A DNA stretch of 64,000 nt from Neoscytalidium dimidiatum (GCA_037367355.1 CM074698.1:2790001-2854000), one strand, 5' to 3'. Positions 13,001 to 27,072 are shown, counted from the stretch's first letter. Numbers and translations: made by a program. Notes: generated by a model from the letters alone, not told the origin.

Positions 13001-13316
13001 CAACTCTTCCACGACCACGAACAACGCCGCGACCACCACGGCCGCCCCATCCAATGGAAACAACGCGTCATCGTCATCCCCAACTAGCTCGCAAACCGGC
13101 CTCGTCCTGAAGAAGAAGTTCCCGCCCGACGGAGGTGTGGGCATGCGAGTGGTGGCGTGGTGGAGCTACTGGCCGCAGGAGGGCGTGAGCGACGAGTTGA
13201 TGTTCCCCAAGGGCGCGGAGATCAGGGAGGCGGAGGATATTAATGGGGACTGGTTCTGGGGGTGCTATGCCGGCGCCAAGGGCCTGTTTCCGGGGAATTA
13301 TGTTAGGGCTTTGTGA
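10071..13316 (+). CDS. RING finger / triple ZZ-like zinc finger / SH3 domain protein, probable E3 ubiquitin ligase
   Basis: Predicted 1029-residue protein. Exon 1 (10071-10130, 20 codons) and exon 2 (10287-13316) are joined over a 156 bp intron. That intron falls between the first two zinc-binding cysteines, so the RING is complete only after splicing: Cys19, Cys22, Cys35, His37, Cys40, Cys43 and a CPSC pair near 65-68. This resembles CHFR/RNF8-type RINGs and suggests E2 binding and ubiquitin transfer. A long disordered, Arg/Ser-rich middle follows, with a Gln-Ser/Gln-Ala run at 11182-11265. Then come three Cys-rich modules of ZZ character (near 11848-11970, 12169-12295 and 12475-12600). An SH3 domain closes the protein; its DELMFPKG, GDWFWG and GLFPGNYV motifs are clear. 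The RING and SH3 calls are firm. The ZZ calls rest on spacing of CxxC pairs. Substrate unknown. Confidence 0.9.
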
Positions 13317-14723
13317 GGGTTTGCGATTTTTTTTTTTCCTTTCCCTTTTTTTTCCCTCTCCCCTTCTTGAGAGGTAGGGGATTTAGAGGTTTGGGGGTTC
13401 AGAATAGTGGGGGAAAGACTGTTGGGACGGGTTGGGTTTGGGTCGGACCGGACCGCGCTTGATATATGAATGATGTACGGGGTATGCATGGTGGGTAAGT
13501 GCATTGGTGGGAAGGGGCTCTTTCTGGAAGGGCCGAGGACGGAATGTTGGTTCATATGTTCCCATCTCCATTGGTAAATGGTAAGTGATGGCTGGTGTTC
13601 GTGGAGACCGCCCTTTTCCCCTTTGAATGAGTGTGCATGATTATGACTATATGGATGAAAAGGAATAGGCAGTGATGGTTCGAGACTTACGGCAAGATTG
13701 CATTTCCTTGAAAACTTCTTGTGGGCAGAACGGCGGGCGACGCCGTTATCTATGATCACGATAATGTACCGTTTATTATCAACTGTGGGATATCATTTAC
13801 TTTAGGGTGGGAATATGTATATACGGATTTGGTACGCATTGTTTACATATGAAGTGAATTTCAAGACTGAGTCGGCACTACCTATTCCATTGATAAGCAA
13901 ACATACATTAAGGCAAGTCCTCTGTTGAAGCCTTGTATTTGGTTGTCGTTACGGGGGTTGACGTTTGGTGTATACATTCTGGTGGCTTTGATCAGCCGAA
14001 TCAATATTCAAGTTGTGTCTTGAAGCGGCTAAAATACATGTGGAGTGTTGCTGCTTAAGTTTTGTCTGTTTCTGTAATGTAAGAGGCATCTTCGAAAATA
14101 TACAATTTTGTAGTCCTGGCCATGGGCTGTGAATAGAGTGCTGGCCTCTATGGACCGCTGTAGAAACTAAGGCGAAGGAAACGTGCTTTCGCAATTACGA
14201 GGTGTGCAAATATGGCTGTGTGTAGCTTCGGGAAAGTGGGTTTTGTGGTGAAAGACTGAGCGGACAACACTACAGGATACATAATGAAAGAACAACGACA
14301 TACACTGATCTAGACAGAAGAGATAGCTCGTCAAACAGGCACAATTCTAAACATGCTTACGCAAATCTTGTTAATTCGTGAATGAATTGGAGATCTCATA
14401 TGTAACCAAGCTCAATGATTGTCTTAAGCACTCCCCCGGAGGGGAGGGGGGCGTAAGTGTACGAAGGATGATATACAGTTGCAATTCATGATGTTGTTAC
14501 ATTATTGTCCATCTCTTTTCTACAGGTATCGTTACAAAAGCCTGGCATGAAGCCGTAGAAACGCCCCCTAGATCCCAATTACCATGACCCGCCCAATATG
14601 CATAAATGCCGCCCCATGATCATACAGAGAGGAGAGTACGTCCCGGTTTCTCCGGACCCATTAAGGTCTGAAAGCCGTATATATAACCCAAGAAAGGATA
14701 AATATGGTATTGGAGGGCCCCGG
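13317..14723. other. Convergent intergenic region
   Basis: About 1.4 kb between the 3' ends of the RING/ZZ/SH3 gene (+) and the BolA3 gene (-). T-rich just after 13320 and AT-richer than the flanking genes, consistent with 3' untranslated regions. No gene or structured RNA recognised. Confidence 0.55.
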
Positions 14724-15310
14724 CTATGTGGAAGCCTTTGTCCTCAGCTGCACTCCATGCCAACTCTTGATCTCATCCTTCAATATTTCATTAACCAGTT
14801 TGTGCTGCTTGATGACGGTCAAGCCCTTGAACTTGGGGCTTTCGATGTCGAGGGCATACATGGAACCGCAGCCGCCGCTGATATCCTGAACCTGTTCGTG
14901 CAAAATTTGTTTAGTCGTCCGAGTCCACAATATGATTTCCCCGCTCGAGAATGATGGCTGGAGATGAGGGGAAGGGTTGTTCCCGTGATCAGGCCTACCT
15001 CCAGACGGACGGGTTCTAGATTGTCCTTGATCTTATTGAAGACATGCAGCTCGCCTTCGGACAGGTAATCCGGCGGCTCGGGCGCGGCGCTGCTCGACAT
15101 TGTGCGGCACCCTGCAGCTGCGCATGTCCGGAAAGGCAACACAGATACGCGGGCTGAAGGTAGAGCCGGGGAATGACGCAGAAATAGCAACTGAGCGTAG
15201 GACCGCGTCAGTGGGATTGGCGAGGATGCAGCTGCAGCAGAGGCGCAGCGGCGCGTGCTGAGGGCGGCGTTTGTGGCGATGCGCGAGAGGGCGGCTCTTG
15301 ACGGGGCCAT
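14724..15310 (-). CDS. Mitochondrial BolA-like protein, BolA3/Bol3 type
   Basis: Small protein (159 residues) of the BolA family that acts with monothiol glutaredoxin/Nfu proteins in passing [4Fe-4S] clusters to mitochondrial enzymes. Two exons: 14999-15310 and 14724-14891, with a 107 bp intron (donor GTAGGC, acceptor AACAG). The N-terminal about 70 residues are rich in Ala, Arg and Ser with few acids, as in a mitochondrial presequence. The BolA core follows: GELHVFNKIKDNL before the intron and VQDISGGCGSMYALDIES after it, ending in FKGLTVIKQHKLVNEILKDE and WHGVQLRT. The GGCGSMY motif points to the BolA3 rather than BolA1/2 group. Start at 15310 gives the longest presequence; an internal Met (MSSSAAPEPP) could start a shorter form. 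Confidence 0.92.
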
Positions 15311-18300
15311 TGGGGCTCTGACGGGCGGTTAGAGGAGTGTGCAGCAGCAAGGGAACGCGGTATCCGCACCTGGGGATTGGGTGCGAAGTTTGAGGTTCGG
15401 TAGAGGGCGCGCACCCGTCGTGGTGAACATCGACATCACCGACGGCCGGGGTGGGTCCTCGGCCAAGGCTCGTCAGCCAGCCAATCGCCGCCCGCTCTTA
15501 GCAATTGCCGCCGCGCTCTGAGATGAGCTGAGCTGACCTCCGCCGCCGAAACCTCAACCCAGGAATCACGGTTCCGCGACCTTCTCAGCCAAACGCTGCT
15601 CTCGCAGCACCGCTCCCACCCGAACACCAAGCTACGGACGTTTGCCGCACCGGAGCGCCACACCAACGCAGCCCAAGCCACGCCTCGGATCAGCCAGAGC
15701 CGAACCATGCGGGGTCGGCGAGCTGCACAGGAGCTGACTGGCTGAACCGCCCTCCGACGTCGCTCTGTTGCAGCGATACCTCTCGAATAGCTACAGCTCC
15801 GCCCGGAGGTACCTCCCAAGTACCTTCAAGTCGCTGCCCACCCCCCTCGCGCGCCACCAGAAAGGTACATACAACTCCAAGGCCGAGGGCCCTAGCCGGA
15901 GACCAGTCTGGACGACCCGCTCGACACTGAGTTAGCTCCAGACCTTCCGGCCGCCGCCATCCTATCACCGCCCCTGCTGCTGTCTAGCTGCTACGCTTAT
16001 CTTGGTGTCGCTCCCGTAACTGGAGATCCCTAGCATCCCGTTGGGGTCAAGCCGCTCGCCCGCCAGGGTTCCCTTACAGGAGAGTTCGGCTTGCCGCTGC
16101 TACGGATTATTTTTTGAACAGTTTTCATTTCTTCTCCCCCTTTCAAACTTCAATCTGCTGTCGCGGCTGCTGGGAGTGTTTGCTACTCGGGATGGACGTG
16201 TACATCTGGCCCCCCGCCGCCTCATTTACCGACCGAGCCGCTGACGGTCGAGGCGCCGTTGATCCCTGCGCTCGCAGCAGAAAGGGTGGGCGGTTGGGTT
16301 GGCGCATGCGTGGGGCTGTTGGGCGCGGCGACGCAAGGCTTTCGCAATAGTGCGCAAGCCCTCAGCATCGCGCACCGGTGACTGCTCGAAAGAGGCCAGC
16401 TTGAACGCCACGCCGCCTCAAGGGTCCTCATCTTGCTTTACCGGAGGCGCTTGCAGCGACCCCTCGTCCATGCTCGAAACGGCGAAGATAAGCAGCCGTC
16501 TCCGCGGGGTTGAGCAGGGGCGCAACGAGTGCAGGTTGGGGCGGGGCGGGATTCACCCCTCTCCAAGCTGTCTCATCAGCGGCATCAGTGGCAGCACCAT
16601 CGCAGCCTTTCGCCGCCGCCGCCGCCGCCGCCGCCTCCGCCGCCCATAATACTGACAGGGATTGCCCGCGCCGTGAGGAAGCCTCATCAAGCCATGGATG
16701 CAGCAGCATGCACGACAGTGGCAGCATGCGCCCCACAACACCAGAGCAGGCGCGGCACGGCATCACCACCATAACGGCTGACTGCTCCAGCTCGGGAGCC
16801 CCACGCACTCCTTGCCTCCAGGACAACCTCCTCAACCTCCATATGCACTCCAGACACTCGTCCCGCACCGTCCAAGCGCCGTCTCCACAATTCCAACCTC
16901 TCTCCAGGCCGCGGTGTGCACTCCACACGGGCTCCTCCGATGAGCTTCGGCGGCGGACGCGCACGCTGTCGGCTCTATGCTGCTGTCCTCTTGGCAACCC
17001 TGACATGCGCCGTCTTGTGTCGAGTAATCCCGCTTCACCATGGAGTTCCCAGCGGCAGTGGGGCGCCTGCCCGAACAGTCGGGAGGCTAGAGTGCACGTC
17101 GCAGTCAGCATTCGGGAGTCAAAGTAGGTGAGCAGAGCACAGGCAAGCAAAGCAACTGTCGAGTGGGACTCGGCGCGTTGCCGCTGCATTGCTACCCTCA
17201 CGCCACGCCGAGAGCAGCGGAGAAAATGGCCAAGCAAGCAGCAACATGGCAGCCATCGTATACCATGCATGTGAAGAATGGCAGGGTGTCCGTTTTGCAT
17301 ATTACGAGGAAGACAACAGAGACAGCCGCGACAGCCACGCTCATGACACTCGTGCGCCCACATGACATAGGTTCACACTCCACGTGCGTCTTTATTCACG
17401 CCTCGCACATGCAGCGCGCGTATCTGGAGAGCCGACATTCTGGATGAAGCATCTCAACGTCGCAGCCAATTAACCACATCCAAGGCCTGGCAAGCTTCCG
17501 CGCGCCGGGGGTCCGCGACTCAGTCAAGAGTGTGGGCGGGGTCTCCGTTCTCTTTCTCCCCGGAGCTTACCAATCAATGAAGTGGAGGTTGGTGAGGCAT
17601 GGTATGAGGGTTTGGTGTGGTGGCTAACTAGCCGTGTGCTAGCAATCCAGCCAGTCGACCACTCACAGTCGCTCTTCCTCCTCCCCGCCAAATTTCCGTT
17701 GAGGTGAGTCGACCCGAGATACAGGTTGTCCCGGGAATAATTGAATGGCACAAGGACAGATGTCCGCGGCAGTCACGCACTACATATCCTTCGATATTAG
17801 CGAAAATGTGCTTAATCAGGATTATAGTTGCATGGTGTTGCGAACGCCTGTTCATCGCTAATACCACATTAGAGTTGGGAGGGCTTCTCGGTAGCTACGA
17901 GCATTGACACCAAAGATGCAACCGTGGATGCGCTCGCGGCTGTGGTCTGTGGTGCAGCAGTATGAAGCTAACCGATTGGTAAGGTTTGCCGCTATCGTCT
18001 CGCTTTACTTAACCGTTTGCTTTATTATTTTACCTCAGCATTCCCGACCCGCGCAAGCCACACGCCAGCGGCTCCCATGAGTCTTAATTTCGGACTGTGA
18101 ATTACCTTCGCAGACCGGTAAGCCCAAGCGATCACGCAACCCCACGGCTTATCGCAAATCTGAAATCACCGGGTGCGCTTGCGCCGCCGGCACGGAGCTT
18201 GGGTAGATCAGGGTCATTAGTCTGTCTTTTTTTTTTTTTTTCCTTGGTGGTTGGTCCCTGGCACGGGACAGATGACGGGCGCACTACTGTGCTACCCTAC

Positions 18301-21300
18301 TCGATATGTACATAGTAGGCTCAACGCCAACGCCTGTCCTTATTAGGGTCACCGGTTTTCCTTAGAAAGCGCCGTTGATGACTGTTTCCGCGCGCCGCCA
18401 CCTTTCCCCGCCTCATCTCGTTTGTACTCCTCGGTGAGAGCGGGACGGGTGAGCGCACTAACGGACAGGGCGGACGGCGGGGCGGACGGGATAGCCTCAG
18501 CTGATTTACGGAGACCGGTGGAGCTGAGTCGGGGTGCGGAGAGCAGTAGTGGAGAGTGTGGTGGAGGCGATGGCGGCGGCCACGCTTGCGACAGCGGCAA
18601 AGACGGCTCTGGCTACTGCACCCAAGTGCACACCGCCGACGGGGTGCAGGTGTTGAGCGTGGAGTTGATAACGGGCTTCTTCGGTGGCACCGGTCGGTTT
18701 GCCGCGATAAAGAGCGACGTGAGGAGGTAGGCGGGAATTTGGGTTAGGTAAGAGAAGAGAGAAAGAGACAGAGAGGGAAAAAAGGTACATCTACTTTGTC
18801 ACTTCTTCCCGCCGTCCTGGGACGTCTTGGCTCCAGCACATCTTTGCCGATTTCGGAAACATCAGTCTACACAGCACATTCGTCATTCTCGCTCGTCCTA
18901 CTATGTTTGTCTCAGCTTGAGGCCACACCAACGGCGTCTCTCTTGCTTTTTTGGGCCTTGACGGTTGGGCGTTTCGGTAAGCACCTTATCTCGTCTTACG
19001 CATCCGTCGGGTTGCCTGGCCGGGCCTTAGGCTGCGTTGTTTCGAGTTTTCCGAGGCTCCCGAGAATGGTATGATATTTCCCTTTTCGTAAGCGGGAAAA
19101 ACCACGAAGGCTTTGTTGCGGTGTGGATCGGATCAACGCTCTCCCTCACTGCCACATCATTGGCTTGCGATCTTTCCGATGCGCTGATAGCATCGCCTCT
19201 TCCATGGCATCCGTAAGGCCGAAGCATTCCGCGTGGGTTTCGAGCAGGGCACGAGTCGGATGCGGGCGTTCGGAGACCCCGATATCGTCTGATAAAATCT
19301 GAATTCCCAATCAGTCCGCGACGTCGCGGAGAGAGAGAGAGAGAGGAGTCATCAATAGAAGGAAAAAAAAAAAAAAGAACATTCTTTCGATGGGGCGACG
19401 AGGCGCGACTTGGCTCGTTTTCACTATAGAGCATGTGGTATAGGCGACCGGCGCTTTTCTGCTCGACGTCGGGCAATTGCATGATGTCGTGCAGCTACAA
19501 GAACGAACATTCTCTGTGATAGGGCGCGCGGGATCGGTTGACCAGCCACACGGAGCACGTAAGCGAGAGCACCGACGGGAAGGTTTTGGAAAACACACAA
19601 TCCCTCCGTTTTGTTGAGTCAAGTTTGGTTAAAATTTAAATTTTTTTTCGCAATTGCCCGTTGCGTTGCGGCGGGCGGGTTTCGCCACCGCCACCCGGGA
19701 CGCTTCGGCGGGTAGAGGTGGTGGGGGGGAAGGAGAAGGAGAAGAGTGGGTTGCGCGCGAGTGTGGGGTCCGTCTGGAGTGCTTTGGGTGGAGGCTAGGC
19801 TGTTACGTATACCGAACGTAGACTACTCTGGATTCTCAACGCCAGGTCGTTTCGGCTATCAAGCTAATTCCCGTGATACGAGGCTGGGATGGGGCAAGAG
19901 GCGAGTGGGATGTTGCGAAAAAAAAAAAAGGACAGCGGCAAGGACTTCGTAAGTCGTTGCCGCAGGGCGTTAACAGCGGGTAGGATTCCAACCATCCGGC
20001 TGTGATTGATTGAAAGTGGGTTTGGCTTACGAAAATAATGCAGCGGCTTGCTTACTCGACTCGTTATAGCGGCGAGGCGTGGGCGCTTGCATTCTCCGTG
20101 TGTTTTTTTGCGGCGAATTTCTCCTCAATTGCGTTCGTAACCTGTTGTACTGTACATACGTACGCGCCATTCATCCCTCTTCCTTGTCTTTTTCCTTGTC
20201 TCTCATCACCGTCGTTTCTGTCGCTGTTTGAGACTCGCCAATCTCTGCTCGCTGTTCTGCTTCTCCTTACTCGTTTCATGCTTCATGCTTTACTTGCCTG
20301 GGTGTGGCGTCACTTAGTGCTATGCAGGGCTTTGCCTTGGGAACCGGTGTACGCCAGCCGTCGACGGAGGATGAGGGCAGGAAAAGGGAAGGGGTGAAGG
20401 AGGCCCTGCGGCGGGACCAGATACGTACTCGTTTGCCGTTCATCAATTACTGCTCTCGACGGACCCTGCGTTGGCGCGGCATGCACGCTGGCGTGGCGGG
20501 CTTATGCTACTGCAACCGCTCCTCACCAACAGTTGCGCAGAGTTGCACTTTGGCTCTCCGAATGGTCGACTCTCATCTCCAATGGTCTGCAGTGGCTGGT
20601 CCGGGAGGGGGAGGAATCATCTACTGGATTCTATTAGCAGGACGCACGCTGATGTCGTGACTAAGGGGTTGCGTCAAGACCCAAACCCTCCTCCCAACGT
20701 AATGCCATGCCATGCCCTGCCCTGCTTCGAAGGTCTCGAGATTAGGGCATCCGAGCGAGGGTGCACGCATCTCATCAATCGCGAACAATCTACGAAAACG
20801 AGAGACGCATTGCGTGCCGTCGCGGCTGGCTGGCTTTGCGTCGTCGTGCAGAAGAGTGATCATCACCCCACACAATAATGATGATGCTTGCGATGCGGGG
20901 AAATGGAGAGGGGAGAATGAGCAAGGGAGGAAAACAGGACAAAGGCAAGACATGCCTACTTGCATGCGCGTAGGGCGTGATACGATGCCACTGATCTTCT
21001 GTTATCTGTCAATGTTGCTCTGAGATGGCGTGGGCTGATGCAATCGCGCCGCTCGCTCGCTGTTGCACCTTCCGTTTGGACCCTGCGTCCATCTCTGGTT
21101 ACCAATCACAGCAGGATCAAGGGTTGTAGTGTGGTTTGTTGCCTTTTTTTTTTTTTTTCTTTTTTGCTCCTCCTCTTCCCCGCAGCATACTGCACCCCAG
21201 GATATGCGGGATTGACGCCATTAATTTGACGCTCTGCGCGAACGAGAAGATGACGTCTCCTGGTGCGTACCTCGCGGGCGCATGGCGAAGCAGGGAATAG

Positions 21301-24300
21301 TAGAGGCTGGTATCGCATGTACCTACCTTCCATCTATTGACTCGCCGATAACGAGAGTGGGAGATTTGCAAGGGATGTGATGCAATAGTGCTGGGCTTCG
21401 AAGGAACGGGCTCAGGGCATGGCTGCTTGCTGCTGAAAAGACGCCATGCTGTTGGCGCCGAGGTCGGTGTAGGCCCAAGGCCGGCTCTGGCGGCGTTCCG
21501 ATTTTCTTGTGACTGACAATCGGCTTCTATCCATTTTCTCGTGATTGTGTGATACGCAAATGCCCGCGGCGTTCGGTCATTAGTCGCTTACAAACACCCA
21601 TGAGCTGGCTGACGAGCACGAGGCGATACGGAGCTGATGAGAGATAAGTCTGAAGATTGTTGACGTCGTATCGTCCCATATTACCCACAACTGATGCGAT
21701 GACCTCCAATGCAGGGTTCTCGGGAGCCGGCACGGCGCGGAAGCTTTTGTCTGGATAATCGTTCGCTGGCTGAAGATTGAGATGGTGTGATAGCCGAGCC
21801 CTGCCCTCTCTCTTTCCTTCTTGCGGCTCCGAGTGCTCGCCGCGAGGACCAAGCAAGGCTAACGGCGGGCGTGGGTGCGGATCAAATGATCCGCATCATG
21901 CGGTACCTGCCTTTGTGGCAATCCGAGAAGCGAGACTCCACAAGACGTTTGGAAGGACGGCTGCACGTGGGGACCAAGATGGCAGGAAGGCGAGAAGGCT
22001 GTCGGACGACCGGAGCAGAGGCCTTCCACTCGTACGAGATCGCTTCTCCTTCTTCATCTGCAAGCAGCCTGCGCTGGAAGGATTCTGATGCATCAGACGA
22101 GCCTCGTATCGTTGATTGTTCATGTGGACGGATACGTACCTCTTCTCTCACTTCCTAAACCAACGGGTTATTTTCGTTGCTCGTCGGTATTTTGGGCCGG
22201 TTGTTGCATCATGATCTGCTGCGCCGCACCAAGCATCCCGAACATCCACGCGGAGGGACGTGAAGGGCAATGCAAGCGATGATGCCCCGGGCAAGCAGCT
22301 CCGCAAATGATCAGCACGAGCTCTACAACGTACACATGGGACGAGGACAAAAGGGCTGCTCGATTCGAAAGCTATGGCTTTGCTTGCTCCGAGGTGGCAC
22401 TCTGTAGTGTCGCGCGAGAGAAGGCCGAGATAGCGGCTTCTCGGTGCTGGCTACAGGGTGCTTACTGGCTCCTGCCAGGTCCACGTAACGCCGTGAGGCT
22501 TGCGCCGCATGCGTATGCATGACCACGAAAACCGACCATGCTCCGCCCTACTGCCCCGCTGCCTTCTGATGCAACTGCTGCCCATTCCGAATAGACCGTT
22601 TTCGTGGTTGTAGCTCGTCTATCGCCGTCAATCGTCAAACGCCCAACGTTCGTCATCGTCGTCATCTTCCATAATCCGCTCGTCGGGCTCGTCGGCCAGC
22701 GTGCGTTGTTTCTTGCCATTCTCCGTGAACCAATTCCTTCCATCTCTTTCTTTTCGAGCCGCAGTACAAAATCCAGGAATGCATTTGAAGATCAACCGAT
22801 CTCGGGATCACGCAGCATCTAGCGACCAGTCTCGTTTCGCGGAGAGCGTCAGGCGGGCGGGTAGCGGTGAGATCAGGCACAGTACCAAGCACACATTCGA
22901 GTACCGGTGAAGCATACGCTACGGAGTAGAAAGGAAACGAAGAAGGTTGGAAGAGGGAAGGAGATGGGGCAAGACCGTCGATCACCGCTGGGAAAGTCGA
23001 TCATGATCTATATGATCTCGATGTCCCCGGCTCAGACAAGACGGGGAGACGGGGATGGGAAAGTAAGTTTGAGACATACGAGAAGAGAGAGAAAGAGAGG
23101 GGAAAAAAAAGGGACATTTATGCTTTCTGAGTGCCTGCATGCTTTAGCATCGCGTTTGCGATCCTATCACCGATTTCAAAATTTCCTTTAGGATCAAAGA
23201 TTTGTAGGAATATTTGGTGGTTCGAACTTTCTGCGATGTCGATTGGCACGGCTACTGCACGCTTCGTTAGGAGCGAGGCAAGCGTTTCCAATCAATCGGT
23301 GATCTTCCGTGAAACATGCTGCGGCGGAGGGGTGCACCACCACCGCCCCCTTCCATCGGTGCAGCGACGGAAAATCGAGCGCTGAAAAGGAAGGAAGGAA
23401 AAGGATCTAAAGAGATTTTTGATGCGGCAAACGGGAAAAAAAACCATGATATTGCAGTGCGGCTTGTTGCATCCAGGCGTCCTACAGAATCTGTAAGGCC
23501 TTCATGTTCCGCGCGACGAGGTTCATGTTGAGATGCCTTTGCACCTCCCGAGTCTTCAGCAGCAAGCGTCTGTCACGGAGCGGAATGCTTGCCGCCATTC
23601 TCGCAAGGCGCCTCTCTCTTCTTTCTTGGCCCGCCCGAGGCGCGCAGGTCTTAGTCCCCGACTTTCCGAGGACCGACGGTGCCCGTTCGATAAGCTCTTC
23701 TCCCAACGCAACGCCAGCTGCTGCGTCTCGCGCAAGGCGCCCTGCATAAACAATACCTCTGTACGTTGTACCCTTTCCAGCACAGACAGCACCTTAAAAC
23801 ATAGAACCCGGTCAACTCGCCAATTCCCCAGTACTTAGGGTTGACAGAGTTTCAACGAGGTGAAACCCGGAGGGTCTCGGTGTGCTCGCAGGCTTCGACG
23901 AGCGAGAGCGTGGTCCGATGCCGTCTGCAATTGCTTGCGAGGAAGGAAATGCTTGGCCCCTCAGCGACCGGGATCCCCAGACGCAAATTTGCCAGACCAA
24001 GCGTCCCCGCCGCATCCTGCGCATCCATCAGATACGGCATCCCACGGCCACCAGCTCCGTCTGCTCTCTTCTTGCATCGAAGCACGCAAGACGCAAACTC
24101 GGCAGCGGCTGCTCCGGAAAGAGCTATCCGCCCGATCCGACCGGTCGGTCGAAATTGCGGGAACGAAGGTGCAGTAGCTTGCGTCGCCGTTGTGCGTGTG
24201 ATGGTATGGTGCTCGAGTGCCGGGCTGTGCTGCGCCGCACCAGCTGCTGTTGTGTGATGGGGAGCGCAGCAGTGCGGTGTGTGCTAGAGACGGATTAACG

Positions 24301-25848
24301 AGAATTGCTTAGTCCCAGGGGCCCAGTCCCACGTAAGGGCCAGACGGGATGGGCAGTGCGGGGACAGATGCCAGCTCTAGACAATGGAGAACTGTTGGCA
24401 GAGAGGATTGCAGCGAGCCAGGTCCGGTCTAGGCTGGACTGGGCTGCTCGATGGGGTTTGCCGGATGCGGGGAGGGCGCGAGTAGACGGGGGTGCGAGCG
24501 CGGAAGGAAGAGGATTCGCTGTTGGATTAGCGGGTTGCAGGGAGCCAACGTGTGGGTGCGCGGGCGCAAGCGTAGGCGCTGGGGTGGTGTGGTGTGGTGT
24601 GGTGGTGCGAGGGCGGGGCAGCAGCTCTCCTTCGTCGACTTCTCCTTTCGATTCAATTCCCTCATGAACCGCGCGCCCACATGCACACGGTGCATAGGAT
24701 TCTCCATTGCGTACGGCGTTTGTCTGGTGGTGGCGTGGTGGCGCGACATCTCTCGGTCGCATTGACCGGTTATCACCGCCTTGCGCGCCGCCTGGAAACT
24801 ATGTTCATCGATGATCATCATTCTCACCGGGACAGAGAAGAGCATTAAGAGGTAAGATCGATTTAGGGACCAACGAGCGGTAATCAGTCGAGTGTTTCAT
24901 CTTGTCATCGGCCAGGTGTCAGATAGTCCGGTACCTGGTTCAACCCATTCCAGCTTCGTATTCAGCACGGGGTTTTTTCCTCGTCTTTCTCTCATGCGTC
25001 CTAGCTCCCGCTGTTCGCGGCGGTGCTAATCGTGCCGCCTCACCCACATGCTATCAGTGCGCTCCTGACTGAAAGTTCAAAAGTGATTACTCAATGGGGA
25101 GAAGCTCGGGATGATTTGCAGAATTGTGGTCCCTCCTGCGGCCGCTCGCGTGAGCAACGGCTTTTTGTGGAGAGCAGATAGAGCTACCTGAGTAATTATG
25201 CCGTTCGTTTGCGCGGCTCTATAGAGTTTTGGCGCAAAGAAGCCTTACTGCCCTCGTGACTGTTCTCGTGAGTCGTGATACATCTTTTGCGTCGTGATTC
25301 GGCCTTTCTTTCAGTCCCGAAACACGGCGAACGCCAGAAGAATCTCCAAGAAACTGCCGTAGCTGAGCCGGAGGAGTTGTGACCGGTCGAAGTGGCTGCA
25401 ATTAGCTGGATGTGTAGTGGTAGTTGTGCAAGCAGGTTTGTTTGGGGCCGGTGCACAGCCCGTGGCTTGATCCCCTCGTTCACTGCCGGATCTGGATTTG
25501 ACCACGTGGGCGCGCGCAGTATGCCGCATCCCTATCGACGCCTCTACCCTATTCTCCTCGGTCCTAAATTCCGGCCAAGCTGATAAGTGAAGCCCTGATT
25601 CATCCGGAAGTCTGCTCGTAGAAAGAACGGAGCAGGGATCTGGAGAAGGTGTGCGCAGAACAGCCATGCATGCACGGCGCAGTAAGCATCATCAATGACT
25701 GCAGCAGCATAGAAAAGAGAAGGCGACAGGCATTCTCCGCAAAATCCAAGGAATTGCTATCGGCAATATGCCCAATTATAATGACTGCGAAGACCTAGTA
25801 GCCGAAGCGGACCTATGCGCAAAGCGCAGGATAAGCTACCAAAGAAAT

Positions 25849-25884
25849 GCTCGTGCTCGTGCTTGTGCTCGTCCTTGTGCTCGT
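25849..25884. repeat. Hexamer tandem repeat (GCTCGT)
   Basis: Six imperfect hexamers: GCTCGT, GCTCGT, GCTTGT, GCTCGT, CCTTGT, GCTCGT. Read on the minus strand within an open frame it would give a Glu-His-Lys-His run, which looks like a by-product of the repeat, not a real protein. Confidence 0.8.
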
Positions 25885-27072
25885 GCTGGATTCTCGAGTT
25901 CTTTGCAGAAGCTTGGCCTTTGGATATGAGTGGATGAGAGTGGAAACGCAGTCGAAACAAAATCGGAAGTGGTGGAGCCACAGTGGGAGGCGTAGTGGGT
26001 ACTAAGGTTTGGTATAGTAGTGCGGGATGTTAAGGTACATCGGTCGGTGCCGCTGCGGGATCAGGTAGTGGCGGCTGTTTTCAATCGGTGAAGACCTTGC
26101 AGAGTCATCTGTTATCAGATCTGCCTCTATCACATTGCTTTTCGTCGCTATTCAGGCCATCTGATGCTTTATCTCCTTTCCGCCGCTGGTGTCTACTGAG
26201 CCGACCAGAGTTGAATTACTCATAGAATGTAGACATCCCACGGTCACCAGCCACTTTGTTTTTTGGTGGGGGAGGGGAGGAGGACAGGAACGGGTGAGAC
26301 GAAGGGAGCAGGGGTGTGTCAGCCAAGCATGCCCCGATAACTGGGGTCATTAGTCTATATACCGGTAACCTGGGTGGATGGATGTAGGAGGAGGAGGAGG
26401 AGGTGGTGGTAGTGGTCGTGATGGACTAGAGTGCGCTCTGATACGCTCAAACGCGCGTACGTCGCGAAACTGCAGGCTTCCCCGCATTTTTGACACCGCC
26501 CGCCGCAAAGCCAATTGTCCGTCAAGCAGCTTTTGACAGTAGCCCAGGACAAGTAAGCCCCGTAGCAATGGCAAAAGAACGGCCCTGGCGCAAATTAAGA
26601 TAATCTGGATCTCCGCAGTAACTGTTTTCGGTTAATAAGAGCATGCTTTTTGGCCGCAGAAGTGGCATGTTCCACGGCGGCAGCGCCGTATTAGCGGCCT
26701 TGATTGATTCAGTTCCCGCCTTGATGTGCAGGCGTTGGCAGAGCTCATGCTTGGCCCCATGGAGAACATTCTAAGCATCACACCTGACAGGCTTGAGCAC
26801 CTGCAATGCCCGAACCGCCGGAGATTCCGAAACACGCACAGCAGAGCGGTGGATAAGGTTTGTTGCAGCATTATTATTGCTTGATGCCGTGCAAGACCAC
26901 GATCCGACGCGGATTCTTGAAGCAACTGGGCGCAAAAGCGGGGGTCCTTTGATGGTGGATGTTCGGTGGTGATAGGGCCCTGTGGGAGTCGTGGTGTTTG
27001 CTGCTATACCAGCCCCGGCCGGCGCCTTCGGGCCAGCCGTCAGTCTGACCGGCAGACTAGCGCTCGGACGCC

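Noticed and set aside
16428..17363. 311-codon open frame on the minus strand in the gene-poor region
   Set aside because: Composition is Cys/Arg/Ala-rich, no domain is recognisable, and an equally long frame lies on the opposite strand (16510-17127). It fits a chance frame in GC-rich DNA around a GCC repeat.
24937..24946. GGTTCAACCC, resembling a tRNA B box
   Set aside because: No acceptable A box or cloverleaf could be found at the right distance upstream.
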